IMG/VR virus record: IMGVR_UViG_3300009160_000029
Location: 1 to 64,000 of that record
Origin: a virus
Reading direction: 5' to 3' (one strand)
DNA: 64,000 bases
The notes below the pieces were generated by a model. That model was not told the DNA's origin. It made no database searches and saw only the letters and a program-made list of their open reading frames with translations. The position numbers and the translations under genes were made by a program. This document shows positions 9,999-17,920 of this stretch, one piece after another. Within the stretch, counting starts at the first letter, position 1. Each line of letters opens with the position of its first letter.

Positions 9999-10592
9999 AT
10001 GGCTGATATAGCAGATTTTAAAGCACAAATGACTGGTGGCGGAGCACGTCCCAATCAATTTCGTGTTGAGTTAATTTTCCCTAGCTACGTTGTTGCAGGG
10101 ATTTTGGCAAGTGCACAAGCACAATTTTTATGTAAAGCAGCACAATTACCAGCAAGCACAATAGAGAACATTCCAGTTCAATATCGTGGTCGTGCTGTTA
10201 ATTTTGCAGGAGAAAGAACATTTGCTCCATGGACTGTCACAGTTTACAATGATACAAATTTCAATGTAAGAAATGCGATGGAACGTTGGTCAAATGGTAT
10301 TCAAAATTATCAAACAACTAATGGTCGTGTAAATCCAAGAGATTATCAAACGGATTTAGTAGTAAGACAATTAGATCGTTCAGGTGCAATTATTAAATCA
10401 TATCGTTTTGTTGATGCTTATCCAATTTCTATTGGTGTAGTTCAATTAGACTATGATACAGCAAATGCAGTTGAAACGTTTGATGTTGAATTTCAATACA
10501 ATTACTTTGATAGTGATACAGCTTCACGTGATGGTGTAGGAGTGAATATTTCAATTGATACACCAATTGGTTCATTCCCAATTAAAATATAA
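9999..10592 (+). CDS. gp19: Tail tube protein gp19
   Basis: A 197-residue subunit of the inner tail tube through which DNA passes. The motifs RPNQFRVELIFP, FLCKAAQLPAS and VQYRGRAVNFAGERTF are typical of T4-like gp19, and the size (T4 163 aa) is reasonable for a marine member. The start follows a strong taaaggag site. gp18-gp19-gp20 order is conserved. Confidence 0.94.
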   Translation: MADIADFKAQMTGGGARPNQFRVELIFPSYVVAGILASAQAQFLCKAAQLPASTIENIPVQYRGRAVNFAGERTFAPWTVTVYNDTNFNVRNAMERWSNGIQNYQTTNGRVNPRDYQTDLVVRQLDRSGAIIKSYRFVDAYPISIGVVQLDYDTANAVETFDVEFQYNYFDSDTASRDGVGVNISIDTPIGSFPIKI

Positions 10593-10626
10593 TAACAGAG
10601 TTCTAAAAAGAACTTAGAAATAGATT

Positions 10627-12192
10627 ATGGCAGAATTATTTGGCTTTGAGATTAAAAGAAAAACACCGAAGAAAGAACTTAGTTCGGTTGTCACACCATC
10701 TAATGTAGATGGTTCGACGTTGGTAGCAGACGCATCGGCATATTATGGATTAACACTTGATTTAGATGCGAGTATTAAGGGCGAAAACGATTTAATAAAA
10801 AGATATCGTGAAGTTTCTTATTACCCAGATGCTGATAATGCAATTGAAGACATTGTAAATGAATCAATTGTATTAGATAATCAACGTCTTTCAGTTGACG
10901 TAGTTTTAGACGATTTAAAAGCATCAGATAATATTAAAGAAGCTATAAGAAAAGAGTTCGAAGAAGTTTATAAATTATTAGATTTTGATTTACGTGGTCA
11001 TGATATATTTCGTACATGGTATGTTGATGGAAGACTGTACTATCATATAGTTATAGATCCAAAAAATACTAAAAACGGAATTAATGAATTAAGATTTATA
11101 GATCCACGTAAAATTCGTAAGATTAAGAATTATAAAAAAGAAAGAAATGATAAGGGTGTTGACGTAGTAAAAGATATACAAGAATACTACATTTACAATG
11201 ACAAAGGAATTACTGATAGTTTAGCAACAGGTATTAAACTATCTTTAGATTCAGTTGTATTTGCTCCATCAGGATTAACTGATTTAAATTCTGGTATGAT
11301 ATTATCGCATTTACATAAAGCGATAAAACCAGTGAACCAGTTAAAAATGGTAGAAGATAGTATAGTAATCTATCGAATATCAAGAGCACCTGAACGAAGA
11401 ATATTTTATATTGATGTTGGTAATCTGCCTAAGTTAAAAGCAGAGCAGTATGTAAACGACATCATGAATAAGTTTAGAAATAAAGTTGTATATGATGCAT
11501 CAACAGGTGAAGTACGAGATGATCGTAAACACATGTCAATGCTTGAAGACTTTTGGATGCCAAGAAGAGAGGGTGGTAGAGGAACTGAAATTACTACACT
11601 CCAAGGTGGACAAAATTTAGGCGAGATAGCTGATGTACAATATTTTCAAAAGAAATTATATCAATCTTTAAATGTTCCTGTCACAAGATTGTTAAGTGAA
11701 ACAGGATTTAATTTAGGAAGAGCAAGTGAAATAAGTCGTGATGAATTAAACTTCCAAAAGTTTATTGATAGATTAAGACGTAAATTTAGCACTATATTTT
11801 ACAGTCTTTTAAGAGTGCAATTAATTCTAAAAGGAATTATAAAAGATCAAGAGTGGGAACAGTTTTCTCAAGATATTCGTTTTGATTTTTTAAAAGATAA
11901 TTTCTTTACTGAATTAAAAGAAAACGAAATACTTGCTCAAAGAATTAATATGTTAAATTCTATTGAACAATATATTGGAAAATATTACAGTATTAGTTGG
12001 GTTCGTAAGAACATATTAAGACAAACAGAAGATGATATTTCGAAAATTGATAAAGAAGTAGCAGGCGAGCAAAGTAAAATACAAGATTTAAAAGTAGCTC
12101 AAACTGCTGAAACAGATGATGAAGCAATAGATGCAGAACAAGATAAAATTGATCTTGAATCTTCTCTTGTTGATAATACTAAAAAGGAATAA
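10627..12192 (+). CDS. gp20: Portal protein gp20
   Basis: A 521-residue protein that forms the dodecameric portal vertex, the start point of head assembly and the conduit for packaging. Recognisable motifs include YREVSYYPDADNAIEDIVNE near residue 60, the RIDPRKIRKI-type RFIDPRKIRKIK segment, RISRAPERRIFYIDVGNLP, and PVTRLLSETGFNLGRASEI in the C-terminal half. T4 gp20 is 524 aa. A short Glu/Asp-rich tail follows. Confidence 0.95.
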   Translation: MAELFGFEIKRKTPKKELSSVVTPSNVDGSTLVADASAYYGLTLDLDASIKGENDLIKRYREVSYYPDADNAIEDIVNESIVLDNQRLSVDVVLDDLKASDNIKEAIRKEFEEVYKLLDFDLRGHDIFRTWYVDGRLYYHIVIDPKNTKNGINELRFIDPRKIRKIKNYKKERNDKGVDVVKDIQEYYIYNDKGITDSLATGIKLSLDSVVFAPSGLTDLNSGMILSHLHKAIKPVNQLKMVEDSIVIYRISRAPERRIFYIDVGNLPKLKAEQYVNDIMNKFRNKVVYDASTGEVRDDRKHMSMLEDFWMPRREGGRGTEITTLQGGQNLGEIADVQYFQKKLYQSLNVPVTRLLSETGFNLGRASEISRDELNFQKFIDRLRRKFSTIFYSLLRVQLILKGIIKDQEWEQFSQDIRFDFLKDNFFTELKENEILAQRINMLNSIEQYIGKYYSISWVRKNILRQTEDDISKIDKEVAGEQSKIQDLKVAQTAETDDEAIDAEQDKIDLESSLVDNTKKE

Positions 12193-12195
12193 TTT

Positions 12196-12381
12196 ATGGA
12201 AATGAAAAACAAAATTAAAGACTTAATTGATAATATTGAAATAGGAAATGCTGACGCAATTAATGCATCGTTTTCAACAGTAATGGCTGAAAAAGTATCA
12301 GCAAGATTAGATAGTTTAAAGCAAGAAGTTGCTAATGTGGTATTTAAAGATAAAATAGAAAATAACGAAAAAAATAATTAG
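12196..12381 (+). CDS. gp67: Prohead core protein, gp67-like
   Basis: A 61-residue helical protein 3 bp after the portal gene, in the position of T4 gene 67. The segment NAINASFSTVMAEKVSARLDSLKQEVA matches the short helix motif of prohead core proteins of marine T4-like phages. Expected to be part of the scaffolding core and degraded by the gp21 protease. T4 gp67 is 80 aa. Assignment rests on position and this motif. Confidence 0.65.
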   Translation: MEMKNKIKDLIDNIEIGNADAINASFSTVMAEKVSARLDSLKQEVANVVFKDKIENNEKNN

Positions 12382-12392
12382 GAGTATTACTA

Positions 12393-12815
12393 ATGGCTGT
12401 CACAAAGACTATATTAAAAAAATCAAAAAATGAAGTTGTTGTTAAATTTGCAAATAACTCAGGAAATAATCAAACTTCAACTTTTGATTTAAGTGTAGAT
12501 GCTTTATTGAGCACTGAAGTAATTGAAGGCACAGTAAAAGTTAATATTTTAGCAATAGGTTTCTCTGGGCTTAATGGTTCTCATTTCACTTTATCAAGAA
12601 ACTCAGTAGGTATATTTGCTGCTCCTTGTGACCAACCAGATCAATTTTATTTTGAAGGATTTGTTGATGGAATTAATAACACAAGTGATATTGTTTGTAG
12701 TATGTCAGGCGAATGTTATGTGTATTTAACATTACGCAAAAATTCAGGATTTGAAACTAAAATAGAGACAGCACAATTTGGTTCTTATGATGATGACACT
12801 GCTAGAGGTAGTTAG
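12393..12815 (+). CDS. Unknown protein in the gp68 position
   Basis: A 140-residue protein between the core gene and the prohead protease, with a clear ribosome site (taggag). By order it replaces T4 gene 68 (a 141-aa core protein), but the sequence predicts beta strands rather than helices and holds three Cys residues in its C-terminal half, so it is probably not a gp68 homologue. A virion or head-surface role fits the context. The family was not recognised. Confidence 0.6.
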   Translation: MAVTKTILKKSKNEVVVKFANNSGNNQTSTFDLSVDALLSTEVIEGTVKVNILAIGFSGLNGSHFTLSRNSVGIFAAPCDQPDQFYFEGFVDGINNTSDIVCSMSGECYVYLTLRKNSGFETKIETAQFGSYDDDTARGS

Positions 12816-12819
12816 TTAA

Positions 12820-13479
12820 ATGAAACTTATTAGAGAATTTACAGAATCAGTAAAATATTTAATTGAATCTCCAACAAGTGCAGGAGCAAGTAAAAATTAT
12901 TTTATTGAAGGAGTATTTTTACAAGGTGAAATTAAAAATCGTAATGGTAGAGTATATCCTATGGATATAATGAAAAAAGAAGTTGAAAGATATACAAAAG
13001 AAAATATTGACAAGAATCGTGCGTATGGTGAATTAGGACATCCTGATTCTCCTACTATTAATTTAGATAGAGTATCGCACATGATAAAAGAATTGAAGCT
13101 TGAAGGCAATAATTATGTCGGAAAAGCGAAAATAATGGATACACCATATGGTAAAATCGTTAAGAGTTTAATTGACGAGGGTGCTAATTTAGGTGTTTCA
13201 TCTAGAGGGATGGGATCGTTAAGAGCAAGAAATGACGGAACTCAATTAGTACAAGATGACTTTATGCTAGCGACAGCTGGTGATATAGTTGCTGATCCAT
13301 CAGCGCCAGACGCATTTGTGCGAGGTGTTATGGAAGGAAAAGAGTGGGTGTTCGTTGATGGTAAATTCCTTGAGAAAGACATAGAGCAAGTAAGAAAAGA
13401 GATAGCAAGTACAAATAGAATAGCCCTTGCTGAAGCTCAAGCAATTCAGTTTGCAAACTTTCTTAAGAAAATAAAATAA
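12820..13479 (+). CDS. gp21: Prohead core scaffolding protease gp21
   Basis: A 219-residue serine protease that cleaves scaffold and capsid during head maturation. The conserved GELGHPDSP (His74) and VSSRGMGS (Ser127/128) fit the His-Ser catalytic pair of the T4 gp21 family. Its own N-terminal region FVEG-like motif (YFIEGVFLQG) starts the protease fold. Length is like T4 gp21 (212 aa). It precedes the scaffold gp22 as in T4. Confidence 0.92.
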   Translation: MKLIREFTESVKYLIESPTSAGASKNYFIEGVFLQGEIKNRNGRVYPMDIMKKEVERYTKENIDKNRAYGELGHPDSPTINLDRVSHMIKELKLEGNNYVGKAKIMDTPYGKIVKSLIDEGANLGVSSRGMGSLRARNDGTQLVQDDFMLATAGDIVADPSAPDAFVRGVMEGKEWVFVDGKFLEKDIEQVRKEIASTNRIALAEAQAIQFANFLKKIK

Positions 13480-13486
13480 CTAAATA
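13479..13486 (+). promoter_or_regulatory. Putative late promoter ACTAAATA upstream of gp22
   Basis: ACTAAATA overlaps the gp21 stop codon and precedes the gp22 start by about 45 bp. It is identical to the motifs before gp18, the 16487 gene, the 51802 gene and the 59861 gene. Confidence 0.6.
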
Positions 13487-13531
13487 TGAATGGAAAACCA
13501 TTCTTTATACATTTAAATTAGGAGAATATAA

Positions 13532-15124
13532 ATGAAGATCGAACAAACTATCGCAAAGCTGTTAGCTGAAGCGAACAAAGCTAAATCTCTATTATCTGAA
13601 CAAGATAAAGAGGGAAGTGCTTATGCTATTGGCATGGCAAAAGCTAAAGAAATTACAGGTGATGAACCACCTCTTGAAAAAGAAACAATCAAAAAAGCAC
13701 ACGACATTGCTAAAGGTATTCTTAAGAAAGAAGAAATCAATCCATTCAGTGGTCAAGCATTAAAGACTGAAGAGACTGAAGAAGAAAAGAAAAAAAGAGA
13801 AGAAGAAGAAAAGGCAAAAGCAGAAGCAGAAAAATCTACTAAATCTGAATCAGAAGTGGCTCCTAACACAGATGATAAGAAAAAAGAAGATGAAAAAGCT
13901 AAAGAAAAAGAAATCGTAAAAAAAACAGAAATGACTGACGACGAAAAGAAAAAAGCTGAAGACGAAGCAAAAGCTAAAGCTGAAAAAGAAAAAGCTGAAG
14001 TTAAATCAGAAGCTGAATTAACAGATAAACAAAAAACTTTACCACCTGCATTGCAAAAAGCAATTAAGGATAAAGAAGAAAAAGAAACTGTTAAAGAAGA
14101 AACTGAAGAAGAAAAAGCTAAAAGAGAAGCTGAAGAAAAAGCTAAAGCAGAAAAAGAAAAAGCTGAAGTAAAGTCAGAGTCTGAAGATAAAAAAGAAGAC
14201 GAAAAAGATGAAGATGAAAAAGAAATGAAATCTGAGTCTGAAGATGAGTCAGAAGATGAAGATGAAAAAGAAATGAAATCTGAGTCTGAATCTGAAGATG
14301 ATGAAGAAAAAATTAAAGAAAAAAATGCTAAAAAGCCAGACGAAGTGAAAATGAACGAAAAAACTAATGAATCAGTTAAAGTAGATGTATCTGCTGATGT
14401 TGAAGCATTATTAAAAGGTGAAACACTTTCTGAAGACTTTAAAGCAAAAGCAAAAGTAATATTCGAAAACGTAGTAATCAATAGAGTAAAAACTGAGATT
14501 GCTCGTATTTCAAATGAATTGACAACTGAAAATGCTAAAAACATGTCAGTTATCAAAGAGAGCCTGATTGAAAAAGTTGATGGATATCTCAGCTATGTAG
14601 TTGAGCAGTGGGTCTTACAAAATGAAATCGCTCTTGAATCAGGTATTAAGACTGAAATACTTGAAGACTTTGTAAGTGGTTTAAGAAATTTATTCGAAGA
14701 CCATTACATTGAAGTACCAAATGAAAGATTTGATGTACTTTCTGATCTTCAAGATCAACTTAATACTACCAAGAAAAAACTTGATGAAGCTACAACTGAA
14801 AATGCTAAAATTTCTAAAGCATTTAGTGATTTACGAAAAAATGAAATCATATCAGTAGTTTCAAAAGATCTAGTGTCAACAGATGCAGAAAAACTTAAAT
14901 CATTAGCTGAAGAGCTAACGTTTGAAGATGATGCGTCTTTTGAGAGAAAAGTACAGACAATAAGAGATAATTATTTCTCAGCAGTGTCTGCGACTCAAAA
15001 TTCTACTAAAACAATGGTAGATACAATAGTGACTGATGAGCCAATCGTTATCAACGAGTCAGCTAAAATAACTGACGTAAAAATAGCTGCATATGCAGAA
15101 CTATTAACTCGCTCAAAGAAATAA
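13532..15124 (+). CDS. gp22: Prohead core scaffold protein gp22 with long charged insert
   Basis: A 530-residue scaffold around which the gp23 shell assembles; in T4 it is digested by gp21. It is about twice the length of T4 gp22 (269 aa). Residues about 75-278 are low-complexity Lys/Glu/Asp/Ser repeats (EEEKAKAEAEK, DEKEMKSESE) predicted as an extended charged helix. The conserved gp22 core is at about 285-530, with an LLKGETLSEDFKAKAKVIFE motif, a coiled-coil (LDEATTENAKISKAFSDL) and the C-terminal YAELLTRSKK end. The short N-terminal part includes AYAIGMAKAKE. A strong taggag ribosome site is present. Confidence 0.88.
   Translation: MKIEQTIAKLLAEANKAKSLLSEQDKEGSAYAIGMAKAKEITGDEPPLEKETIKKAHDIAKGILKKEEINPFSGQALKTEETEEEKKKREEEEKAKAEAEKSTKSESEVAPNTDDKKKEDEKAKEKEIVKKTEMTDDEKKKAEDEAKAKAEKEKAEVKSEAELTDKQKTLPPALQKAIKDKEEKETVKEETEEEKAKREAEEKAKAEKEKAEVKSESEDKKEDEKDEDEKEMKSESEDESEDEDEKEMKSESESEDDEEKIKEKNAKKPDEVKMNEKTNESVKVDVSADVEALLKGETLSEDFKAKAKVIFENVVINRVKTEIARISNELTTENAKNMSVIKESLIEKVDGYLSYVVEQWVLQNEIALESGIKTEILEDFVSGLRNLFEDHYIEVPNERFDVLSDLQDQLNTTKKKLDEATTENAKISKAFSDLRKNEIISVVSKDLVSTDAEKLKSLAEELTFEDDASFERKVQTIRDNYFSAVSATQNSTKTMVDTIVTDEPIVINESAKITDVKIAAYAELLTRSKK
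13768..14340 (+). repeat. Low-complexity purine-rich stretch inside gp22
   Basis: The + strand is almost purely purine (gaagaa, aaagctgaa repeats), encoding Lys/Glu/Asp/Ser-rich irregular repeats such as AKAEKEKAEVKSE, seen three times, and DEKEMKSESE, seen twice. Confidence 0.8.
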
Positions 15125-15155
15125 ATTTAAAAAACAATAATAACGGAGAAACAAA

Positions 15156-16406
15156 ATGAAAAGTAGACAAGATCTATTAAAAAAATGGGCTCCTGTATTA
15201 GATCACGAAGGTGTTGCACCTATTAAAGATGCATACCGAAAAGAAGTGACAGCTGTTCTATTAGAGAACCAAGAGCGTTCTATTAATGAAGAAAAGCAAG
15301 CACTTTTTGAAGCAACTCACGCGAACGCAGCTGGTGCTTTACCAGACAGTTCAGGAGTAGCTAAATTTGATCCAATATTGATCTCATTAGTACGTAGAGC
15401 AATTCCACAAATGATCGCTTATGACATTTGCGGAGTTCAACCTATGACACAACCAACTGGTTTAATATTTGCTATGAAAAGCAGATATACAGCTCAGAAT
15501 GGTACTGAAGCATTATTTAACGAAGCTGATTCAGACTTCGGTGGTACAGGCACGCATGCTGGTTCAAATCCAGTAAGTGGTGGCTATACAACTGGAACTG
15601 GTTTAGCAACTACTGATGCTGAAGGATTAGGCGATTCAGGAACGTTCAATCAAATGGCGTTTTCAATCGAGAAAACTTCAGTGACTGCGAAAACTCGTGC
15701 TTTAAAAGCTGAGTACACAGTTGAATTAGCACAAGATCTAAAATCAGTTCATGGTTTAGATGCTGAGAGTGAATTATCAAATATCCTATCTACTGAAATC
15801 CTTGCGGAAATCAATAGAGAAGTAATTAGAACAGTTTACACATCAGCTAGAACAGGAGCTCAAGTCGGCACAACAACTGCTGGTACTTTTGATCTTGATG
15901 TAGATTCAAACGGAAGATGGTCAGTTGAGAAATTCAAAGGATTATTATTCCAAGTAGAGAGAGAAGCAAACGTTATAGCACAAGAAACACGTAGAGGAAA
16001 AGGTAATTTCATTATCGCTTCTTCTGATGTTGCGAGTGCATTAGCAATGTCTGGTGCTTTAGACTATGCTCCAGCTCTTTCAACAAATCTTAATGTAGAT
16101 GAAGCTTCTACAACTTTTGCTGGTGTCCTTAATGGTCGCTACAAAGTGTTCGTAGATCCATATTCTGCTAATAATGCAGCAACTCAGTTGCTATTAGTAG
16201 GATACAAAGGTAGTTCAGCATTTGATGCTGGTATCTTCTATTGTCCATACGTTCCATTACAATTGGTGCGTGCAGTAGATCCTTCTACATTCCAACCAAA
16301 AATAGCGTTTAAAACACGTTATGGTATGGTAGCGAATCCATTCGCAGGATTAACATCAAACACGAACTTCTACTATCGTAAAGTTGCCGTGACAAACTTG
16401 ATGTAA
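15156..16406 (+). CDS. gp23: Major capsid protein gp23
   Basis: A 416-residue HK97-fold shell subunit. Typical motifs are LDHEGVAPI at residues 16-24, ISLVRRAIPQMIAYDICGVQPM, a MKSRY segment, SVHGLDAESELSNILSTEI and a C-terminal FKTRYGMVANPF. A gp21-type cleavage site, hydrophobic-x-Glu, is visible as LFE/A at residues 50-53, which would release the N-terminal delta domain. It is shorter than T4 gp23 (521 aa) in line with marine members. A strong ribosome site (acggag) and the terminator that follows fit very high expression. Confidence 0.96.
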   Translation: MKSRQDLLKKWAPVLDHEGVAPIKDAYRKEVTAVLLENQERSINEEKQALFEATHANAAGALPDSSGVAKFDPILISLVRRAIPQMIAYDICGVQPMTQPTGLIFAMKSRYTAQNGTEALFNEADSDFGGTGTHAGSNPVSGGYTTGTGLATTDAEGLGDSGTFNQMAFSIEKTSVTAKTRALKAEYTVELAQDLKSVHGLDAESELSNILSTEILAEINREVIRTVYTSARTGAQVGTTTAGTFDLDVDSNGRWSVEKFKGLLFQVEREANVIAQETRRGKGNFIIASSDVASALAMSGALDYAPALSTNLNVDEASTTFAGVLNGRYKVFVDPYSANNAATQLLLVGYKGSSAFDAGIFYCPYVPLQLVRAVDPSTFQPKIAFKTRYGMVANPFAGLTSNTNFYYRKVAVTNLM

Positions 16407-16431
16407 TCTAAGAAGTTGATTATATAATTTT

Positions 16432-16463
16432 AAAGGGGGGGATGAATTAATCTCCCCCTTTTT
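16432..16463 (+). terminator. Rho-independent terminator after gp23
   Basis: aaaggggg (16432-16439) pairs with cccccttt (16454-16461) around a 14-nt loop, and five T residues (16459-16463) close the stem and follow it. It lies 26 bp after the gp23 stop and before a new late promoter. It is the most GC-rich hairpin in the window. Confidence 0.88.
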
Positions 16464-16470
16464 CATTTAT

Positions 16471-16478
16471 ACTAAATA
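16471..16478 (+). promoter_or_regulatory. Putative late promoter ACTAAATA upstream of 16487 gene
   Basis: ACTAAATA lies directly after the gp23 terminator and only 8 bp before the next ATG. If the transcript starts about 6 nt after the element, as in T4, the mRNA has almost no leader. Confidence 0.6.
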
Positions 16479-16486
16479 ATTATAAT

Positions 16487-17050
16487 ATGACTCTTAAAAC
16501 TTCAAATAAACCATCAAATACTAACCCACTTAATCCTAACGGATTTTCTTTTTCATTTGCACGTATTCCAAATGTAAATTATTTCGTTCAGTCGATTAAT
16601 ATACCTGATCTTACATTAGGTGAAGTTGTTCAAGCAACTCCACTTTCAGATGCTTACATTCCAGGAGAAAAACTTGTTTATGGTGTTTGTAATTTAGAAT
16701 TTATAGTAGATGAAGATATGGAAAATTATCTCGCACTATATCGTTGGATGGTCGCTCTTGGCAAACCAAGAAACTATGAACAATATTTAAATTTTCCAAC
16801 TACCGACACTGAAGCTTATAAAGCAAATTTAAAAGAATTAGCAAAAAATTATTCAGATGGCACATTATTAATACTAAATAATAATAACGGAATTAGTAAA
16901 ATAATCACGTTTAAAGATATGTTCCCAACAGGATTGTCGTCGATGACATTCGACTCTAAAAATACTGATGTGACTTATATTACAAATAGTGTGACCCTAA
17001 GATATAGTTATTTTACAATACAGAGTCCTACCTCTTCGACAGTCAATTAA
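16487..17050 (+). CDS. Tail-tube-like virion protein
   Basis: A 187-residue protein with its own late promoter after gp23. The order of features (NPNGFSFSFARIPNVNYFVQSINIPDLTLGE, then an EDMENYLALYRWMVAL helix, then beta strands near the end) resembles gp19-type tube or baseplate-tube proteins of contractile tails. Marine T4-like phages carry such a gene between gp23 and uvsY. It may be the tube-initiator or tail-completion component, but I cannot assign a T4 number. No ribosome site is seen ahead of the ATG. Confidence 0.65.
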   Translation: MTLKTSNKPSNTNPLNPNGFSFSFARIPNVNYFVQSINIPDLTLGEVVQATPLSDAYIPGEKLVYGVCNLEFIVDEDMENYLALYRWMVALGKPRNYEQYLNFPTTDTEAYKANLKELAKNYSDGTLLILNNNNGISKIITFKDMFPTGLSSMTFDSKNTDVTYITNSVTLRYSYFTIQSPTSSTVN

Positions 17051-17072
17051 AATACAAAAGAAAGACTGTTAA

Positions 17073-17441
17073 ATGCAAAAAAATATATTCATATTATTTT
17101 TATCATTTTTGCTTACTATTGGAGCAGGGCGAAGCTTTGCTCAAGAATCATTACCAAAAAGCGATAAGTACCCAGATTCATCTTGGATTGAAGAAATACC
17201 AGTAGTTTGTAATGACTCCACAACACTTCATACTTTTTTAGAATCTAAAGGTTGGTTTATGTCAAAAACATACACTGGAAGAACTGGTGCTGAAGTTGAT
17301 GGAAAACCAATCTTTATTATAGCACATTATAAGAATGCAAAATTACCAAAATCAATTATAGAAACATTCACTGTTTTATCAGGTGAATCTTGCATAATAC
17401 ATCAAGGATTTGACGAAAAATATACTTCAAATAAAGTTTAA
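17073..17441 (+). CDS. Exported protein of unknown function
   Basis: 122 residues beginning with a Sec signal peptide: basic start (MQKN), hydrophobic core IFILFLSFLLTIGAG and a likely cleavage after SFA. The mature part has two Cys residues (about 48 and 109) that could form a disulfide in the periplasm. The family was not recognised. It stands between the virion block and uvsY, with the uvsY promoter directly behind it. Confidence 0.65.
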   Translation: MQKNIFILFLSFLLTIGAGRSFAQESLPKSDKYPDSSWIEEIPVVCNDSTTLHTFLESKGWFMSKTYTGRTGAEVDGKPIFIIAHYKNAKLPKSIIETFTVLSGESCIIHQGFDEKYTSNKV

Positions 17442-17446
17442 AACCA

Positions 17447-17475
17447 TTTACTTACAAGCTTTTTTATAGTATAAT
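17447..17475 (+). promoter_or_regulatory. Early/middle promoter upstream of uvsY
   Basis: -35 TTTACT at 17447-17452 and -10 TATAAT at 17470-17475, spacing 17 bp, in the context tttttatagtataatat. It belongs to the uniform promoter family of this genome and lies 8 bp before the ATG of uvsY. Confidence 0.8.
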
Positions 17476-17482
17476 ATGAATT

Positions 17483-17920
17483 ATGACACTTGAAGAAATA
17501 CAAGAAAATTGGAAACAAGACTGTATTATAGACGATAATCATTTAGATCGAGAATCTGTTCGTACACCAGTCTTACATTCAAAATATTTAAACCTACTCA
17601 TTTCATATAAACATCGTATTACATCAGCACAATCTGAATATAATAGTATGCGTGTAAAGAAATTTAGATATTATCGTGGTGAAATGACTAAGGGTGAATT
17701 AGAACTTGCTGGTTGGGAACAATGGCAAGGCATAAAGCCATTAAGAAATGAAATGGATGAATTTCTAAATGGTGACGCTGATTTAATTAAAGCCAAACTT
17801 AAAATTGAGTATCTATCGAGCATACAAGAACTTCTTGAATCTATATTACAACAGATCAAGTCACGAGATTGGATTATAAGGAATTCATTAGAGTGGAAAA
17901 AGTTCGTTAGTGGTGCTTAA
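17483..17920 (+). CDS. uvsY: Recombination mediator UvsY
   Basis: 145 residues, close to T4 UvsY (137 aa). It loads UvsX onto gp32-covered single strands. The start MTLEEIQENWKQDC, the block HSKYLNLLISYKHRI and the segment KKFRYYRGEMTKGELELAGW are typical for the family. The stop overlaps the uvsW start, giving translational coupling of two recombination proteins. Confidence 0.92.
   Translation: MTLEEIQENWKQDCIIDDNHLDRESVRTPVLHSKYLNLLISYKHRITSAQSEYNSMRVKKFRYYRGEMTKGELELAGWEQWQGIKPLRNEMDEFLNGDADLIKAKLKIEYLSSIQELLESILQQIKSRDWIIRNSLEWKKFVSGA

Noticed and set aside
10593-10626. agttc/gaact hairpin between gp19 and gp20 as terminator
   Set aside because: Only five base pairs and no T-run; gp20 follows directly and is normally co-transcribed.
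13753-14556. Minus-strand Ser/Phe-rich frame opposite gp22
   Set aside because: A shadow of the purine-rich Lys/Glu repeats; low-complexity Ser/Phe sequence with no start signal.
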